A stretch of 12,797 nucleotides of DNA from URNF01 sp045594105 (lineage in GTDB: Bacteria; Bacillota; Clostridia; Oscillospirales; Acutalibacteraceae): the NCBI GenBank assembly GCA_045594105.1, contig JAZNXY010000070.1:1-12797 (forward strand). The letters run 5' to 3'. A program made the position numbers and the translations under genes. This document shows positions 1 to 6,812 of this stretch, in pieces. Under the pieces are notes generated by a model that was not told the DNA's origin, did no database searches, and was given only the letters and a program-made list of their open reading frames with translations. Position 1 is the stretch's first letter, and each line of letters begins with the position of its first letter.

Positions 1-82
1 CCGCATCTCCGAGGTCGGTAATGGGTTGTAAAGAAACGTCACCGTTAGAAATGGTGTCGGCGTCTAAAATGACGATTTTCAT
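1..82 (-). CDS. D-2-hydroxyacid dehydrogenase-like protein, N-terminal fragment (runs off the left edge)
   Basis: Only the first 27 codons are in the window. They read MKIVILDADTISNGDVSLQP and continue ITDLGDA. The short hydrophobic first strand (KIVILDA), followed by a Gly-Asp-Val/Leu-Ser segment and a hydrophobic LG turn, resembles the start of NAD-dependent D-2-hydroxyacid (glycerate-type) dehydrogenases, which oxidise or reduce 2-hydroxy/2-keto acids in the cytosol. The ATG (80-82) has an AGGTGA ribosome binding site about 5 nt upstream. No cofactor-binding or catalytic motif is visible because the gene is cut by the window edge, so the family call rests on N-terminal resemblance alone. 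It lies downstream of the IS30 element, in the same direction as the transposase. Confidence 0.55.
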   Translation of the reverse strand, partial: MKIVILDADTISNGDVSLQPITDLGDA

Positions 83-114
83 AGCATCACCTGCTTTGTC
101 GATTTCTTATGTTT

Positions 115-123
115 ATGATACCA
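115..123 (-). promoter_or_regulatory. Candidate extended -10 promoter for the left-edge dehydrogenase gene
   Basis: On the minus strand TGG-TATCAT (TG at 123-122, hexamer 120-115) gives an extended -10 element about 33 nt upstream of the start codon. No good -35 is found 17 nt upstream. A TTGACA at 154-149 is about 28 nt away, too far to pair with it, and lies just outside the IS30 end. Confidence 0.35.
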
Positions 124-155
124 CAAGCCCGCCAAAAACACGATGAATTGTCAAA

Positions 156-1118
156 CTAAGTGCAACAGTTTTTGATTGAAGATTCAAACAAATCAACCGG
201 TTTTTGAAACCCTAAAACCTTTTTGGGGCTGGCGTTGATCAACGCCAGGTTCTTTTTTAGCGTTGAAGGACTAACTCGCGAAAGATTTCTGCCTTTTGGA
301 TAAAACTCACGGAGCAAGCCATTCAAATTCTCGTTTGTCCCCTTTTGCCAAGCACAGTACGGATCCGCAAAATAGACGTTGCAGCCGAGCTGTTCCTCGA
401 TCAGCTGCCAATTGGCGAACTCAGTGCCACGGTCGCAGGTGATACTTTTAACCGCTCCATCAGGCAACGCGGATAAGGCGGAAATGACTGCTTTCGCCAT
501 CGTGTCGGCTTGACGATTTGGTATTTTAATCGCTATGTAGTATCGTGTTTGCCGTTCCGCCAGCGTGGCAAAGCACGCCTTTGATTTGCCTCTGCCGGAC
601 ACCACGGTATCGGCTTCCCAATGTCCGAACTCTTGCCGCTTGTATACGCTTTTGTCCCGTTTTCTAATGGATTTGCCAAGATTGAATTTGCCCCGTGTTT
701 CCTTCTTTCCACGGCTTTTCCCTTTACGGCGAAGCACCTTTAGGTTCACATCTACGTACTTTTCATATATCCAGCGGTAAATGGTTCGCACAGAAGGCAT
801 ATCCAGTTCGCAAGGCGTATTCGCAATCTGCTCCGGCGACCAAGTCAGCAACAGCTTTTCTTTGATATATTCCAGCTTCTCCGGGTCTTGGAACATTCCT
901 CGGTGGCAGAAGTGGCGGCGGAGCAAATATTTCTTTTGTGCGGTATGAGGGTAGTAAGCGGGTTTTATGTTCATAAAACTGCGGTTACGGCGAATTTCTC
1001 TCGAAATGGTGCTCACATTTCGCCCTAACAATTCGGCAATTTTTCGATAGCTGTACCCTTTATTGTAATATTCCCGTAGACAACAGCGTTCTTCTATGGT
1101 AAGATGGTGGTAGTTCAT
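156..1118 (-). CDS. IS30-family DDE transposase
   Basis: The 320-residue protein catalyses cut-and-paste or circle-type transposition of the surrounding element. An N-terminal helix-turn-helix (about residues 18-45, ending TISREIRRN) is the IS30-type DNA-binding domain. The C-terminal integrase-fold domain carries the DDE triad: D170 in GHWEADTV, D229 in ITCDRGTEF and E263 in KGTNENLNG, with 33 residues between the second D and the E, as usual for IS30. Translation could open further out at a TTG (1149-1151), but the ATG at 1116-1118 has an AGGAG about 7 nt upstream and begins the typical MNYHHLT sequence, so I chose it. The stop codon TAG (156-158) overlaps the outer edge of the inverted repeat. 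There is no internal stop or frameshift, so the enzyme looks active. Confidence 0.94.
   Translation of the reverse strand: MNYHHLTIEERCCLREYYNKGYSYRKIAELLGRNVSTISREIRRNRSFMNIKPAYYPHTAQKKYLLRRHFCHRGMFQDPEKLEYIKEKLLLTWSPEQIANTPCELDMPSVRTIYRWIYEKYVDVNLKVLRRKGKSRGKKETRGKFNLGKSIRKRDKSVYKRQEFGHWEADTVVSGRGKSKACFATLAERQTRYYIAIKIPNRQADTMAKAVISALSALPDGAVKSITCDRGTEFANWQLIEEQLGCNVYFADPYCAWQKGTNENLNGLLREFYPKGRNLSRVSPSTLKKNLALINASPKKVLGFQKPVDLFESSIKNCCT
158..171 (+). repeat. IS30 terminal inverted repeat, transposase 3' side
   Basis: AAGTGCAACAGTTT matches the reverse complement of 1197-1210 (AAGTGCAACACTTT) at 13 of 14 positions. The transposase stop codon (156-158) touches this end. Confidence 0.75.
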
Positions 1119-1155
1119 ATAGATCTCCTCTCGTGGTTTATGGTGTGACAACTCT

Positions 1156-1164
1156 ATTCTACCA
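1156..1164 (-). promoter_or_regulatory. Candidate extended -10 promoter of the IS30 transposase
   Basis: On the minus strand TGG-TAGAAT (1164-1156) is an extended -10 element about 37 nt before the chosen start. No convincing -35 is seen. Confidence 0.35.
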
Positions 1165-1196
1165 GAGATCTGTATGAACTTCTATTTTATTTTGCT

Positions 1197-1210
1197 AAAG
1201 TGTTGCACTT
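1197..1210 (-). repeat. IS30 terminal inverted repeat, transposase 5' side
   Basis: Read on the minus strand this is AAGTGCAACACTTT, matching the other end at 13 of 14 positions. The similarity fades further inward. Confidence 0.75.
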
Positions 1211-1230
1211 GATAGTATAACTCACCTTTT

Positions 1231-1264
1231 CAAAAAAATAAGGTGCGGTTTAACCGCACCTTAT
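1231..1264 (-). terminator. Intrinsic terminator of the M23 peptidase gene
   Basis: Perfect 13-bp arms (1238-1250 and 1252-1264, core AAGGTGCGG/CCGCACCTT) form a hairpin. On the minus strand it runs directly into a T tract (opposite the A run at 1232-1238). It lies 34 nt after the stop of the M23 peptidase gene. Confidence 0.93.
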
Positions 1265-1297
1265 CCATAATTATATGTCGTATGATTATATGCTGTA

Positions 1298-3043
1298 TCA
1301 AGGTCTTACATACTTCAGCGGATTTTGGCGTGCACCGTTTTTCAGCACCTCAAAATGCAGGTGCGGACCGCTGCTGCGTCCCGTAGAGCCGATAAGACCG
1401 AGGGTCTGACCACGGGTGACCTTCTGACCGGTTACCACATACAGCGAGTGACAGTGTGCATACAAGGTTTGCAAACCGTTGGCGTGCTGTATTTTTACCA
1501 TATAGCCGTAACCGCCCGAGTTCCATCCCGCAAATATAACCGTACCGCCGTCAGCGGCAACAAAAGGTTTTTTGTTTACAGTAACGGGACCGTTACAAAT
1601 ATCAATCGCATAGTGTCCGTACCGCCAGCCACGAGACATGTTGTGGCAGATAGGCACCGGCCACAGCATGCTGCCGGTGGTGACACCGTCTCCCACCGTA
1701 ATGTTGCCGCCGCTGGAGTTAACCACCTTTTTGGTACCCACAACCACTACTTTTGTGACAGGTTGCTTGGTAACGTCAATAGATATAATCGTTTTACTCT
1801 GCTGTACACCGTCTACAAAGGTGAGCTCGGCGGTCACGTTCTGACTGCCTTCCACGCCCTTTACCTTTACCTTTTCATAGGTGACCAGCTTGGTATTGTC
1901 ATATTCCTTCTCGGTAGTATAATCGATTTTTTCGGTATAGTGTATGGTACGTACCACCTTGACACGCAAAAACGGCTGCGGACGCTGTACCAGCAACGGT
2001 TCGCCATCATAAATCATATCGTTTTTGATGTCGGGGTTCATTGCACGCAGCTCGCTGATGGTCATATCATACTGACGTGCCAGACTACTGAGTGTGTCGC
2101 CCGGCTGGACAATATGTTCCTTCTTCACCACCGCCTGCGAGGTGAGCTTTTCGGTCATTTTTTCGGCAGTCATTACCGATTCGGTCAGATACAAGCCGTC
2201 GGAAACGGTTACGTTCTGGATAAACTCCGCACGTTCGTTTTCGCCGCCGTCACAATACGTTTTCTTGATCGCTTCCAGCACAGCGTCAAGTTCCGCACGG
2301 GATTTCATCGATCCTGCGAACTTACCGTCCACATATAAGCCGGAGGCCTCACTGATGGCCTCGCCTTTTGTACGAAGAATCTCATTACACAACGCAGAGG
2401 TGTCCATCAAGGATGCCGCATGCAGCAATCGCACACGCATAACAGGGGTGTCGCTGATGGTAAACTCGCCATTTTCGCTGTGCACACGTTCACGTGCAAG
2501 GTCTGCTGCCGCACGGTAGGTGCCTTCGTCTGCAATGTACCCGACGTCTACCCCTTCATATTCGACACGAATACCGAAATCGGCAGAGGTCCAGTACTGT
2601 ATGGTAAACACCAAAACCAGCACAGCCAAAAGCGGTGCCACGGCAGCCATTGTACGTCCTACCACCGCAGGATAGCGACGTGCAAAAACACGTACGCAAC
2701 CAAAAAAGTCTGCAATGGCCTTGGTCGGTTTTTCTTTAAAAGGTGTACGTGGTGTGCCGAATGCCACCCGTATACCCTGTTTGACATCGAGCAGCTTTCG
2801 TATCAGCTCGAGCAATCGATCGGAGAAATTGCGGCGGAACCAGCTGTACAGCCAACCACGCATCGGACGGGTTTCACGGCGAAGATATCTCCACGCACGG
2901 TGCAGCTTGGAAACGGTGAAAATGCCCACCGCATAATTCCATTTATATATGCTGTCCTCCAAACGCAGCAACGCATCTTGTAAGCGGTGCAATCCTTCAG
3001 AGGTCGGTTTTTTCGATTTTGGGGCTTTGTTTACAACCGCCAT
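1298..3043 (-). CDS. Membrane-anchored LysM-G5-M23 family peptidoglycan endopeptidase
   Basis: A 581-residue wall peptidase predicted to cut peptide cross-links of peptidoglycan outside the membrane. In order it has a basic, Arg/Trp-rich N-terminal region (1-131), a single hydrophobic segment (about 132-149), an unassigned extracellular stalk, a LysM module (about 309-353, HIVQPGDTLSSLARQYDM), a G5-like domain (about 358-438), and a C-terminal lysostaphin-fold M23 domain (about 475-575). The Zn-site motifs are complete: H477/D481 in GHYAIDI, H530 in LYAHCH, and H561/H563 in GPHLHFEV. Translation could start at a GTG two codons earlier, but AGGAG is about 8 nt from the ATG (3041-3043) and only 2 nt from the GTG. 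The gene is monocistronic, between its own promoter and terminator. The substrate bond and any sporulation role are not shown by the sequence. Confidence 0.93.
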   Translation of the reverse strand: MAVVNKAPKSKKPTSEGLHRLQDALLRLEDSIYKWNYAVGIFTVSKLHRAWRYLRRETRPMRGWLYSWFRRNFSDRLLELIRKLLDVKQGIRVAFGTPRTPFKEKPTKAIADFFGCVRVFARRYPAVVGRTMAAVAPLLAVLVLVFTIQYWTSADFGIRVEYEGVDVGYIADEGTYRAAADLARERVHSENGEFTISDTPVMRVRLLHAASLMDTSALCNEILRTKGEAISEASGLYVDGKFAGSMKSRAELDAVLEAIKKTYCDGGENERAEFIQNVTVSDGLYLTESVMTAEKMTEKLTSQAVVKKEHIVQPGDTLSSLARQYDMTISELRAMNPDIKNDMIYDGEPLLVQRPQPFLRVKVVRTIHYTEKIDYTTEKEYDNTKLVTYEKVKVKGVEGSQNVTAELTFVDGVQQSKTIISIDVTKQPVTKVVVVGTKKVVNSSGGNITVGDGVTTGSMLWPVPICHNMSRGWRYGHYAIDICNGPVTVNKKPFVAADGGTVIFAGWNSGGYGYMVKIQHANGLQTLYAHCHSLYVVTGQKVTRGQTLGLIGSTGRSSGPHLHFEVLKNGARQNPLKYVRP

Positions 3044-3083
3044 AGACACGTCTCCTTTCGTTTGGAATCATCATCACTGACAC

Positions 3084-3112
3084 ATTATACACCCTTTTGG
3101 GCAAAAAGGCAA
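3084..3112 (-). promoter_or_regulatory. SigA-type promoter of the M23 peptidase gene
   Basis: On the minus strand TTGCCT (3112-3107), a 17-nt spacer and a perfect TATAAT (3089-3084) lie about 40 nt before the start codon. The spacer contains a small CCC-TTTT-GGG inverted repeat (3092-3101). Confidence 0.75.
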
Positions 3113-3164
3113 GAAACCGACCGTATATTTGTAACGATTGCACAAACCGTACTCCTATTTTTTA

Positions 3165-3202
3165 GCAAAAACAACCGCCACCAAAGCATTTCGGCGGCGG
3201 TT
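3165..3202 (-). terminator. Intrinsic terminator of the BMP lipoprotein gene (possibly bidirectional)
   Basis: A 10-bp stem with one G:U pair (3173-3182 with 3193-3202, AACCGCC/GGCGGTT type) lies 18 nt after the lipoprotein stop. On the minus strand it is followed by GTTTTTG. The other side also has T runs (3201-3214), so it could act in both directions. Confidence 0.82.
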
Positions 3203-3220
3203 TTGGATTTTTTTAGTATT

Positions 3221-4357
3221 TTATTGTACGCTGACGCCTTCCATCCACCAATCCATACCGTTAAGCGTTTCTGCGGTGGGCAAGCCGGCACCTGCAGCTA
3301 TACGAACGGTGCCGTCTGTATCTTTTATGGCGGCAGGTGTCGGAGCAAAGGCCTGTACCGTAGCATCCCAAGCAAGCTTCACACCGGAGAACACATCCCA
3401 CGTACCCTTTGACAGCACTGCTTGCAGTGCCCTCACCAAAGCAGTCACATCGTTTCCTTCTTCATCAAAGCCCTGCACACACTGTAAAAAGCCGTCGGCA
3501 TAGCCAACCTGTATATTGTTGTAATACGGTGTGACGTGCGAAAGCACCGCCTGTACCGTATCTCCCAATTGATTGCGGTGATGCACCGTCACACTAAAGT
3601 CTACAATATCCGTATCCGGCCGTCCGAAAACCGTGTATATGCGCAAGTCGGCACTTTCTGCGAAATCAATGGCATCTTCAGAGTCGATTGTCATCAGCAG
3701 CCCTTCACACCCTTGCTGCTGTAAAGCGGATATGGCCGTGGCGTACGTCGTGACATCCCCTTGAGCAACCTTCAAGGTTGCCTGCGGCTTGCCGACACGT
3801 GCACCAAGCAAAAACGCATTTGCCATTTGGTGTGTTTCAATACTGTCAATGCTCGATGCCACCATACCGAACATATCGCCTGCCGCTGTTTTTCCGGCGG
3901 CGAGGCCGCACAAAAACGCACCTTCGTACATTTTCAGCCGATACGCATAAAAATTGGGCAAGGATGCATCAGCATCTCCAACCTGTATAAAGGTCACCCT
4001 TGGAAACTCTGCCGCCAATTTTTTGGTCGCAACAGCATATCCGGGCAACGTGCCAAACACAATGCTGTATCCTTCTTTGATGTAGCTGCGGATAGCCGCC
4101 TCGGCAAAGGCGCTGTCGGCAGCGGAAATGCCGTCACACACGGTCAGCTGCTCTTCCTCGATGCCCATTGCAGAGGCAACCGCTTCCAGCTCGGCCGCAT
4201 ATACCGCCGCCTGAGAGGTTTCTTCCTGCTCATCCCCCTCGCAAACCACCACAATTTTCACCGTTTTCTCGTTGATTTCCTTAGGCGTGGGGCTGCCGCA
4301 AGCAGCCAAAGAGATACATAAAATCACTGCAAATAACACACAAAAGAATCGTTTCAT
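3221..4357 (-). CDS. BMP/Med-family substrate-binding lipoprotein (orphan)
   Basis: A 378-residue predicted lipoprotein with a signal peptide (MKRFFCVLFAVILCISLAAC). The lipobox LAAC puts the lipidated cysteine at residue 20. The mature part has features of the basic membrane protein family (PnrA/TmpC/Med-like, periplasmic-binding-protein fold): IVFGTLPGYAVAT, then YEGAFLCGLAAG, FLLGARV and a typical mid-domain order. The family usually binds nucleosides for an ABC importer. The usual N-terminal D-x-SFN nucleoside-contact motif is not visible, and no ABC transporter gene lies nearby, so the ligand is unknown. The ATG at 4355-4357 has GGAG 7 nt upstream; an in-frame ATG two codons earlier is too close to the RBS. 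The gene has its own terminator and runs divergently from the DUF951-prfA operon. Confidence 0.86.
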   Translation of the reverse strand: MKRFFCVLFAVILCISLAACGSPTPKEINEKTVKIVVVCEGDEQEETSQAAVYAAELEAVASAMGIEEEQLTVCDGISAADSAFAEAAIRSYIKEGYSIVFGTLPGYAVATKKLAAEFPRVTFIQVGDADASLPNFYAYRLKMYEGAFLCGLAAGKTAAGDMFGMVASSIDSIETHQMANAFLLGARVGKPQATLKVAQGDVTTYATAISALQQQGCEGLLMTIDSEDAIDFAESADLRIYTVFGRPDTDIVDFSVTVHHRNQLGDTVQAVLSHVTPYYNNIQVGYADGFLQCVQGFDEEGNDVTALVRALQAVLSKGTWDVFSGVKLAWDATVQAFAPTPAAIKDTDGTVRIAAGAGLPTAETLNGMDWWMEGVSVQ

Positions 4358-4377
4358 AAGCATTCTCCTTTTGTATC

Positions 4378-4406
4378 ATCTTACTGTATTTCCGCTTGTG
4401 ACGCAA
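4378..4406 (-). promoter_or_regulatory. Candidate promoter of the BMP lipoprotein gene
   Basis: On the minus strand TTGCGT (4406-4401), a 17-nt spacer and TAAGAT (4383-4378) lie 20 nt upstream of the start codon. The hexamers match consensus at 3/6 and 4/6, so the call is tentative. Confidence 0.45.
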
Positions 4407-4433
4407 CCTTTTTTTGAAAATATCACTTACCCA

Positions 4434-4463
4434 TTGCGTTTTTCTGCTATTTTGTGTTATAAT
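4434..4463 (+). promoter_or_regulatory. Promoter of the DUF951-prfA operon
   Basis: TTGCGT (4434-4439), an 18-nt spacer ending in an extended TG (4455-4456) and a perfect TATAAT (4458-4463) lie 33 nt before the DUF951 start. The ten bases GTGTTATAAT recur in the tRNA-Leu promoter at 12400-12409. Confidence 0.78.
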
Positions 4464-4496
4464 TGGTATATATATTTTTCAGAAAGGCGGGGTTGT

Positions 4497-4676
4497 ATGG
4501 ATATTCAGGTAGGCGATACCGTTATGATGAAAAAACCGCATCCTTGCGGTAGTAAAGACTTTGTCATCTTGCGTATCGGTATGGATTTCCGTTTGCGGTG
4601 TGTCGGCTGCGGGCACGAGTTTTTAGCCCCCCGCCATAAAATCGAGAAAAACATCAAAGAGGTAAAACGGTTGTAG
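4497..4676 (+). CDS. DUF951 family small protein
   Basis: A 59-residue protein recognisable as the Firmicutes DUF951 family by its N-terminal VGDTVMMKKPHPCGS, the central R-x-G-x-DFRL stretch and the RCVGCGHEF...PRHK segment. C17, C35, C38 and H40 could form a small metal (zinc) site; this is inference, and the family's biochemical role is not established. The start has only a modest AAAGGCGGGG upstream, but it is the one start consistent with the family N-terminus. It is the first gene of the plus-strand operon, 43 nt before prfA, and follows a good extended -10 promoter. Being small and easily missed, it is worth keeping as a real gene. Confidence 0.92.
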   Translation: MDIQVGDTVMMKKPHPCGSKDFVILRIGMDFRLRCVGCGHEFLAPRHKIEKNIKEVKRL

Positions 4677-4719
4677 CGTATAGATCCTACAAAACAAATT
4701 GATTACAGGAGATATACGT

Positions 4720-5793
4720 ATGGCCATACCGAATTTACAGGATATTGAAAATCGTTTTGAAGAAATTGAAAGACGGCTGTGTGATCCCACCGTTATTGTG
4801 GATACCGCACGGTATCAGGCACTCTTGAAGGAATCGGCCGCACTTTCTCCCCTTTTGGAGACGGTGCGTGCATTAAAAGCGGCGGAGAAAACCGTTGAAG
4901 AGGCGACCGCTTTGCTCTCCGAGCCCGATTTAGATAAGGAAATGAAGGAGCTCGCCAAGGAGGAGCTGCACACAGCCAAAGCAGACGTTGAACGACTCAC
5001 CCAACAGCTAAAAATACTGCTGTTGCCGAAAGACCCGTTGGATGACCGGGACATTATCGTGGAAATCCGTGCAGGTGCAGGCGGCGAAGAATCCGCTTTA
5101 TTTGCCGGCTCTTTATACCGTATGTACAGCATGTACGCCGAAAAGCAGGGCTTTTCCACCGAGGCGGTCAATCTGAATGAAACGGCTCTCGGCGGTTTTA
5201 AGGAAGTGTGTTTTTCGGTCAGCGGTATGGGTGCTTACAGCCGCTTTAAGTTTGAAAGCGGCGTACACCGTGTACAGCGTGTTCCCGAAACCGAAACCGG
5301 CGGCAGAATCCATACCTCCACCGTAACGGTGGCGGTATTGCCCGAAACCGACGAGGTAGAGGTGGAAATTCGCCCCGCCGATTTGCAGATTGATACCTTC
5401 CGTGCCAGCGGTGCGGGCGGTCAGCATATCAACAAAACCGACTCCGCCATCCGCATCACCCACCTGCCCACAGGTATGGTGGTAGAATGTCAGGACGAGC
5501 GCAGTCAGTTCAAAAACAAAGATAAGGCAATGCGTGTGCTGCGTGCCCGCCTGTTTGAACAAGAACAGCAAAAGCAGCACGAGGCCACCGCCGCCGACAG
5601 AAAAGCACAGGTTGGCACAGGTGACCGCAGCGAACGCATCCGCACCTACAACTTTCCGCAGGGTCGTGTCACCGATCACCGTATCGGTCTCACCTTGTAC
5701 CGCATTGACAATATTTTAGACGGTGATCTCGACGAAATCATCGATGCACTCATCACCGCAGACCAAACCGCAAAATTACAGGAGGCGGAATAA
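4720..5793 (+). CDS. prfA: Peptide chain release factor 1 (RF1)
   Basis: This cytosolic factor recognises UAA and UAG in the ribosomal A site and triggers peptidyl-tRNA hydrolysis. The 357-residue length is normal for RF1. The codon-recognition P-x-T motif is PET (189-191, in RVPETETGGRIHTS), which separates it from RF2 (SPF). The catalytic GGQ is at 233-235 in SGAGGQHINKTDSA; its glutamine is normally methylated by PrmC. An upstream in-frame TTG (4699) was rejected because AGGAG lies 8 nt before the ATG at 4720 and that start gives the standard N-terminus. It follows DUF951 and its stop overlaps the tsaC start (TAATG), implying coupled translation. The prmC gene that often follows prfA is not present here. 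Confidence 0.97.
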   Translation: MAIPNLQDIENRFEEIERRLCDPTVIVDTARYQALLKESAALSPLLETVRALKAAEKTVEEATALLSEPDLDKEMKELAKEELHTAKADVERLTQQLKILLLPKDPLDDRDIIVEIRAGAGGEESALFAGSLYRMYSMYAEKQGFSTEAVNLNETALGGFKEVCFSVSGMGAYSRFKFESGVHRVQRVPETETGGRIHTSTVTVAVLPETDEVEVEIRPADLQIDTFRASGAGGQHINKTDSAIRITHLPTGMVVECQDERSQFKNKDKAMRVLRARLFEQEQQKQHEATAADRKAQVGTGDRSERIRTYNFPQGRVTDHRIGLTLYRIDNILDGDLDEIIDALITADQTAKLQEAE

Positions 5794-6812
5794 TGGAAAC
5801 CCGTTTACTTGCCGCCGATTGCGACGGCATTCAAACCGCAGGTGCTCTGCTGAAAGAGGGCAACCTCGTTGCTATTCCCACCGAAACGGTGTACGGATTG
5901 GCGGCGGATGCTACCAATGCCGCCGCCGTTTCCCGCATTTTTGAAGCCAAAGGCAGACCGGGGGACAATCCTCTTATCGTTCACATTGCGGATATGGCGG
6001 ATTGGGCACCGCTTGTGACCCATATTCCGAGCAATGCAAAAGCACTCGCCGATACATTCTGGCCGGGTCCCCTGACCATTATTTTACCTGCCGCATCGTG
6101 TGTACCCAAAGAGGTGACCGCAGGTCTTACTACCGTAGCGGTGCGTTTTCCCGCACATCCTGTGGCACTGGCGGTTATTAAAGCCGCAGGGTGCCCTTTA
6201 GCCGCACCCTCCGCCAATCGTTCGGGCTCTCCCAGTCCCACCACTGCCGCACGGGTAATGGAGGATATGGACGGACGGATTGCCGCCGTGCTTGACGGCG
6301 GTGCCTGTGACGTAGGAGTAGAGTCCACCGTTATTGATATGTCGGGTGACACACCACGCCTTTTACGTCCCGGCGGCGTAACACCTGACCGTTTGCGTGA
6401 GGTGCTCGGTGAAATACTCATTGACCCGGCGGTAACCGCCGCACTGGAAAACGGTGCCACCGCCGCTTCCCCCGGTATGAAATATAAGCATTATGCACCG
6501 CAAACACGGGTGATACTGGTAAAAGCCACCGCCGCATCGTTTGCCGCATTTGTAAACAGCAAAGCCGCAGAAAAACCCTTAGCACTTGTTTTTGACGGCG
6601 AGGAAACGGCATTAACCGTTCCGTTCCTCACCTATGGTGCGAGGGATGACCACGCCGCACAGGCAAGACAGGTATTTGATGCCCTGCGCCGTGCGGATGA
6701 CATGGGCGCCAAGGTTATGTACGCCGCCTGCCCCACACCCGAAGGGGTTGGGCTTGCGGTATATAACCGCTTATTGCGTGCCGCCGCTTTCGAGGTGATT
6801 ACACTTGATTAG
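5793..6812 (+). CDS. tsaC: L-threonylcarbamoyladenylate synthase, two-domain Sua5 type
   Basis: Makes threonylcarbamoyl-AMP from threonine, bicarbonate and ATP, the first step of t6A37 modification of ANN-decoding tRNAs. The 339-residue protein is the long Sua5 form. The YrdC domain (about 10-200) has PTETVYGL (29-36), KGRPGDNPL (53-61), WPGPLTII (90-97) and PSANRSGSPSPT (139-150). The linker motif SPGMKYKHYAP (226-236) is characteristic of Sua5. The C-terminal Sua5 domain fills the remainder. The ATG at 5793 shares one base with the prfA stop (TAATG) and has GGAGG at 5781-5785. The 3' end overlaps coaE by 8 nt. Placement next to prfA is common in bacteria. The B. subtilis counterpart is YwlC. 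Confidence 0.95.
   Translation: METRLLAADCDGIQTAGALLKEGNLVAIPTETVYGLAADATNAAAVSRIFEAKGRPGDNPLIVHIADMADWAPLVTHIPSNAKALADTFWPGPLTIILPAASCVPKEVTAGLTTVAVRFPAHPVALAVIKAAGCPLAAPSANRSGSPSPTTAARVMEDMDGRIAAVLDGGACDVGVESTVIDMSGDTPRLLRPGGVTPDRLREVLGEILIDPAVTAALENGATAASPGMKYKHYAPQTRVILVKATAASFAAFVNSKAAEKPLALVFDGEETALTVPFLTYGARDDHAAQARQVFDALRRADDMGAKVMYAACPTPEGVGLAVYNRLLRAAAFEVITLD

Larger units (their letters stand above)
158..1210 (-). mobile_element. IS30-family insertion sequence, apparently intact (~1.05 kb)
   Basis: A single IS30-type transposase gene fills the element. The outer ends carry matching inverted repeats that begin AAGTGCAACA (158 inward) and, on the opposite strand, AAGTGCAACA (1210 inward). 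Flanking ACTA-like bases occur on both sides, so the true ends may lie a few bases further out. No clear target-site duplication is visible. The element sits in the intergenic space between the terminator of the M23 peptidase gene and the promoter of the left-edge dehydrogenase gene, so it breaks no visible coding sequence. Confidence 0.85.

Noticed and set aside
149..154. TTGACA on the minus strand as -35 for the left-edge dehydrogenase gene
   Set aside because: It is about 28 nt from the TATCAT -10 element, too far for one promoter.
1325..2338. A long plus-strand open frame (337 codons) opposite the M23 peptidase gene
   Set aside because: It is a shadow of a gene with complete LysM, G5 and M23 motifs, has no ribosome binding site, and reads as low-quality His/Arg-rich sequence.
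5113..5679. Minus-strand frame inside prfA
   Set aside because: Antisense shadow of release factor 1; no RBS and no recognisable domain.
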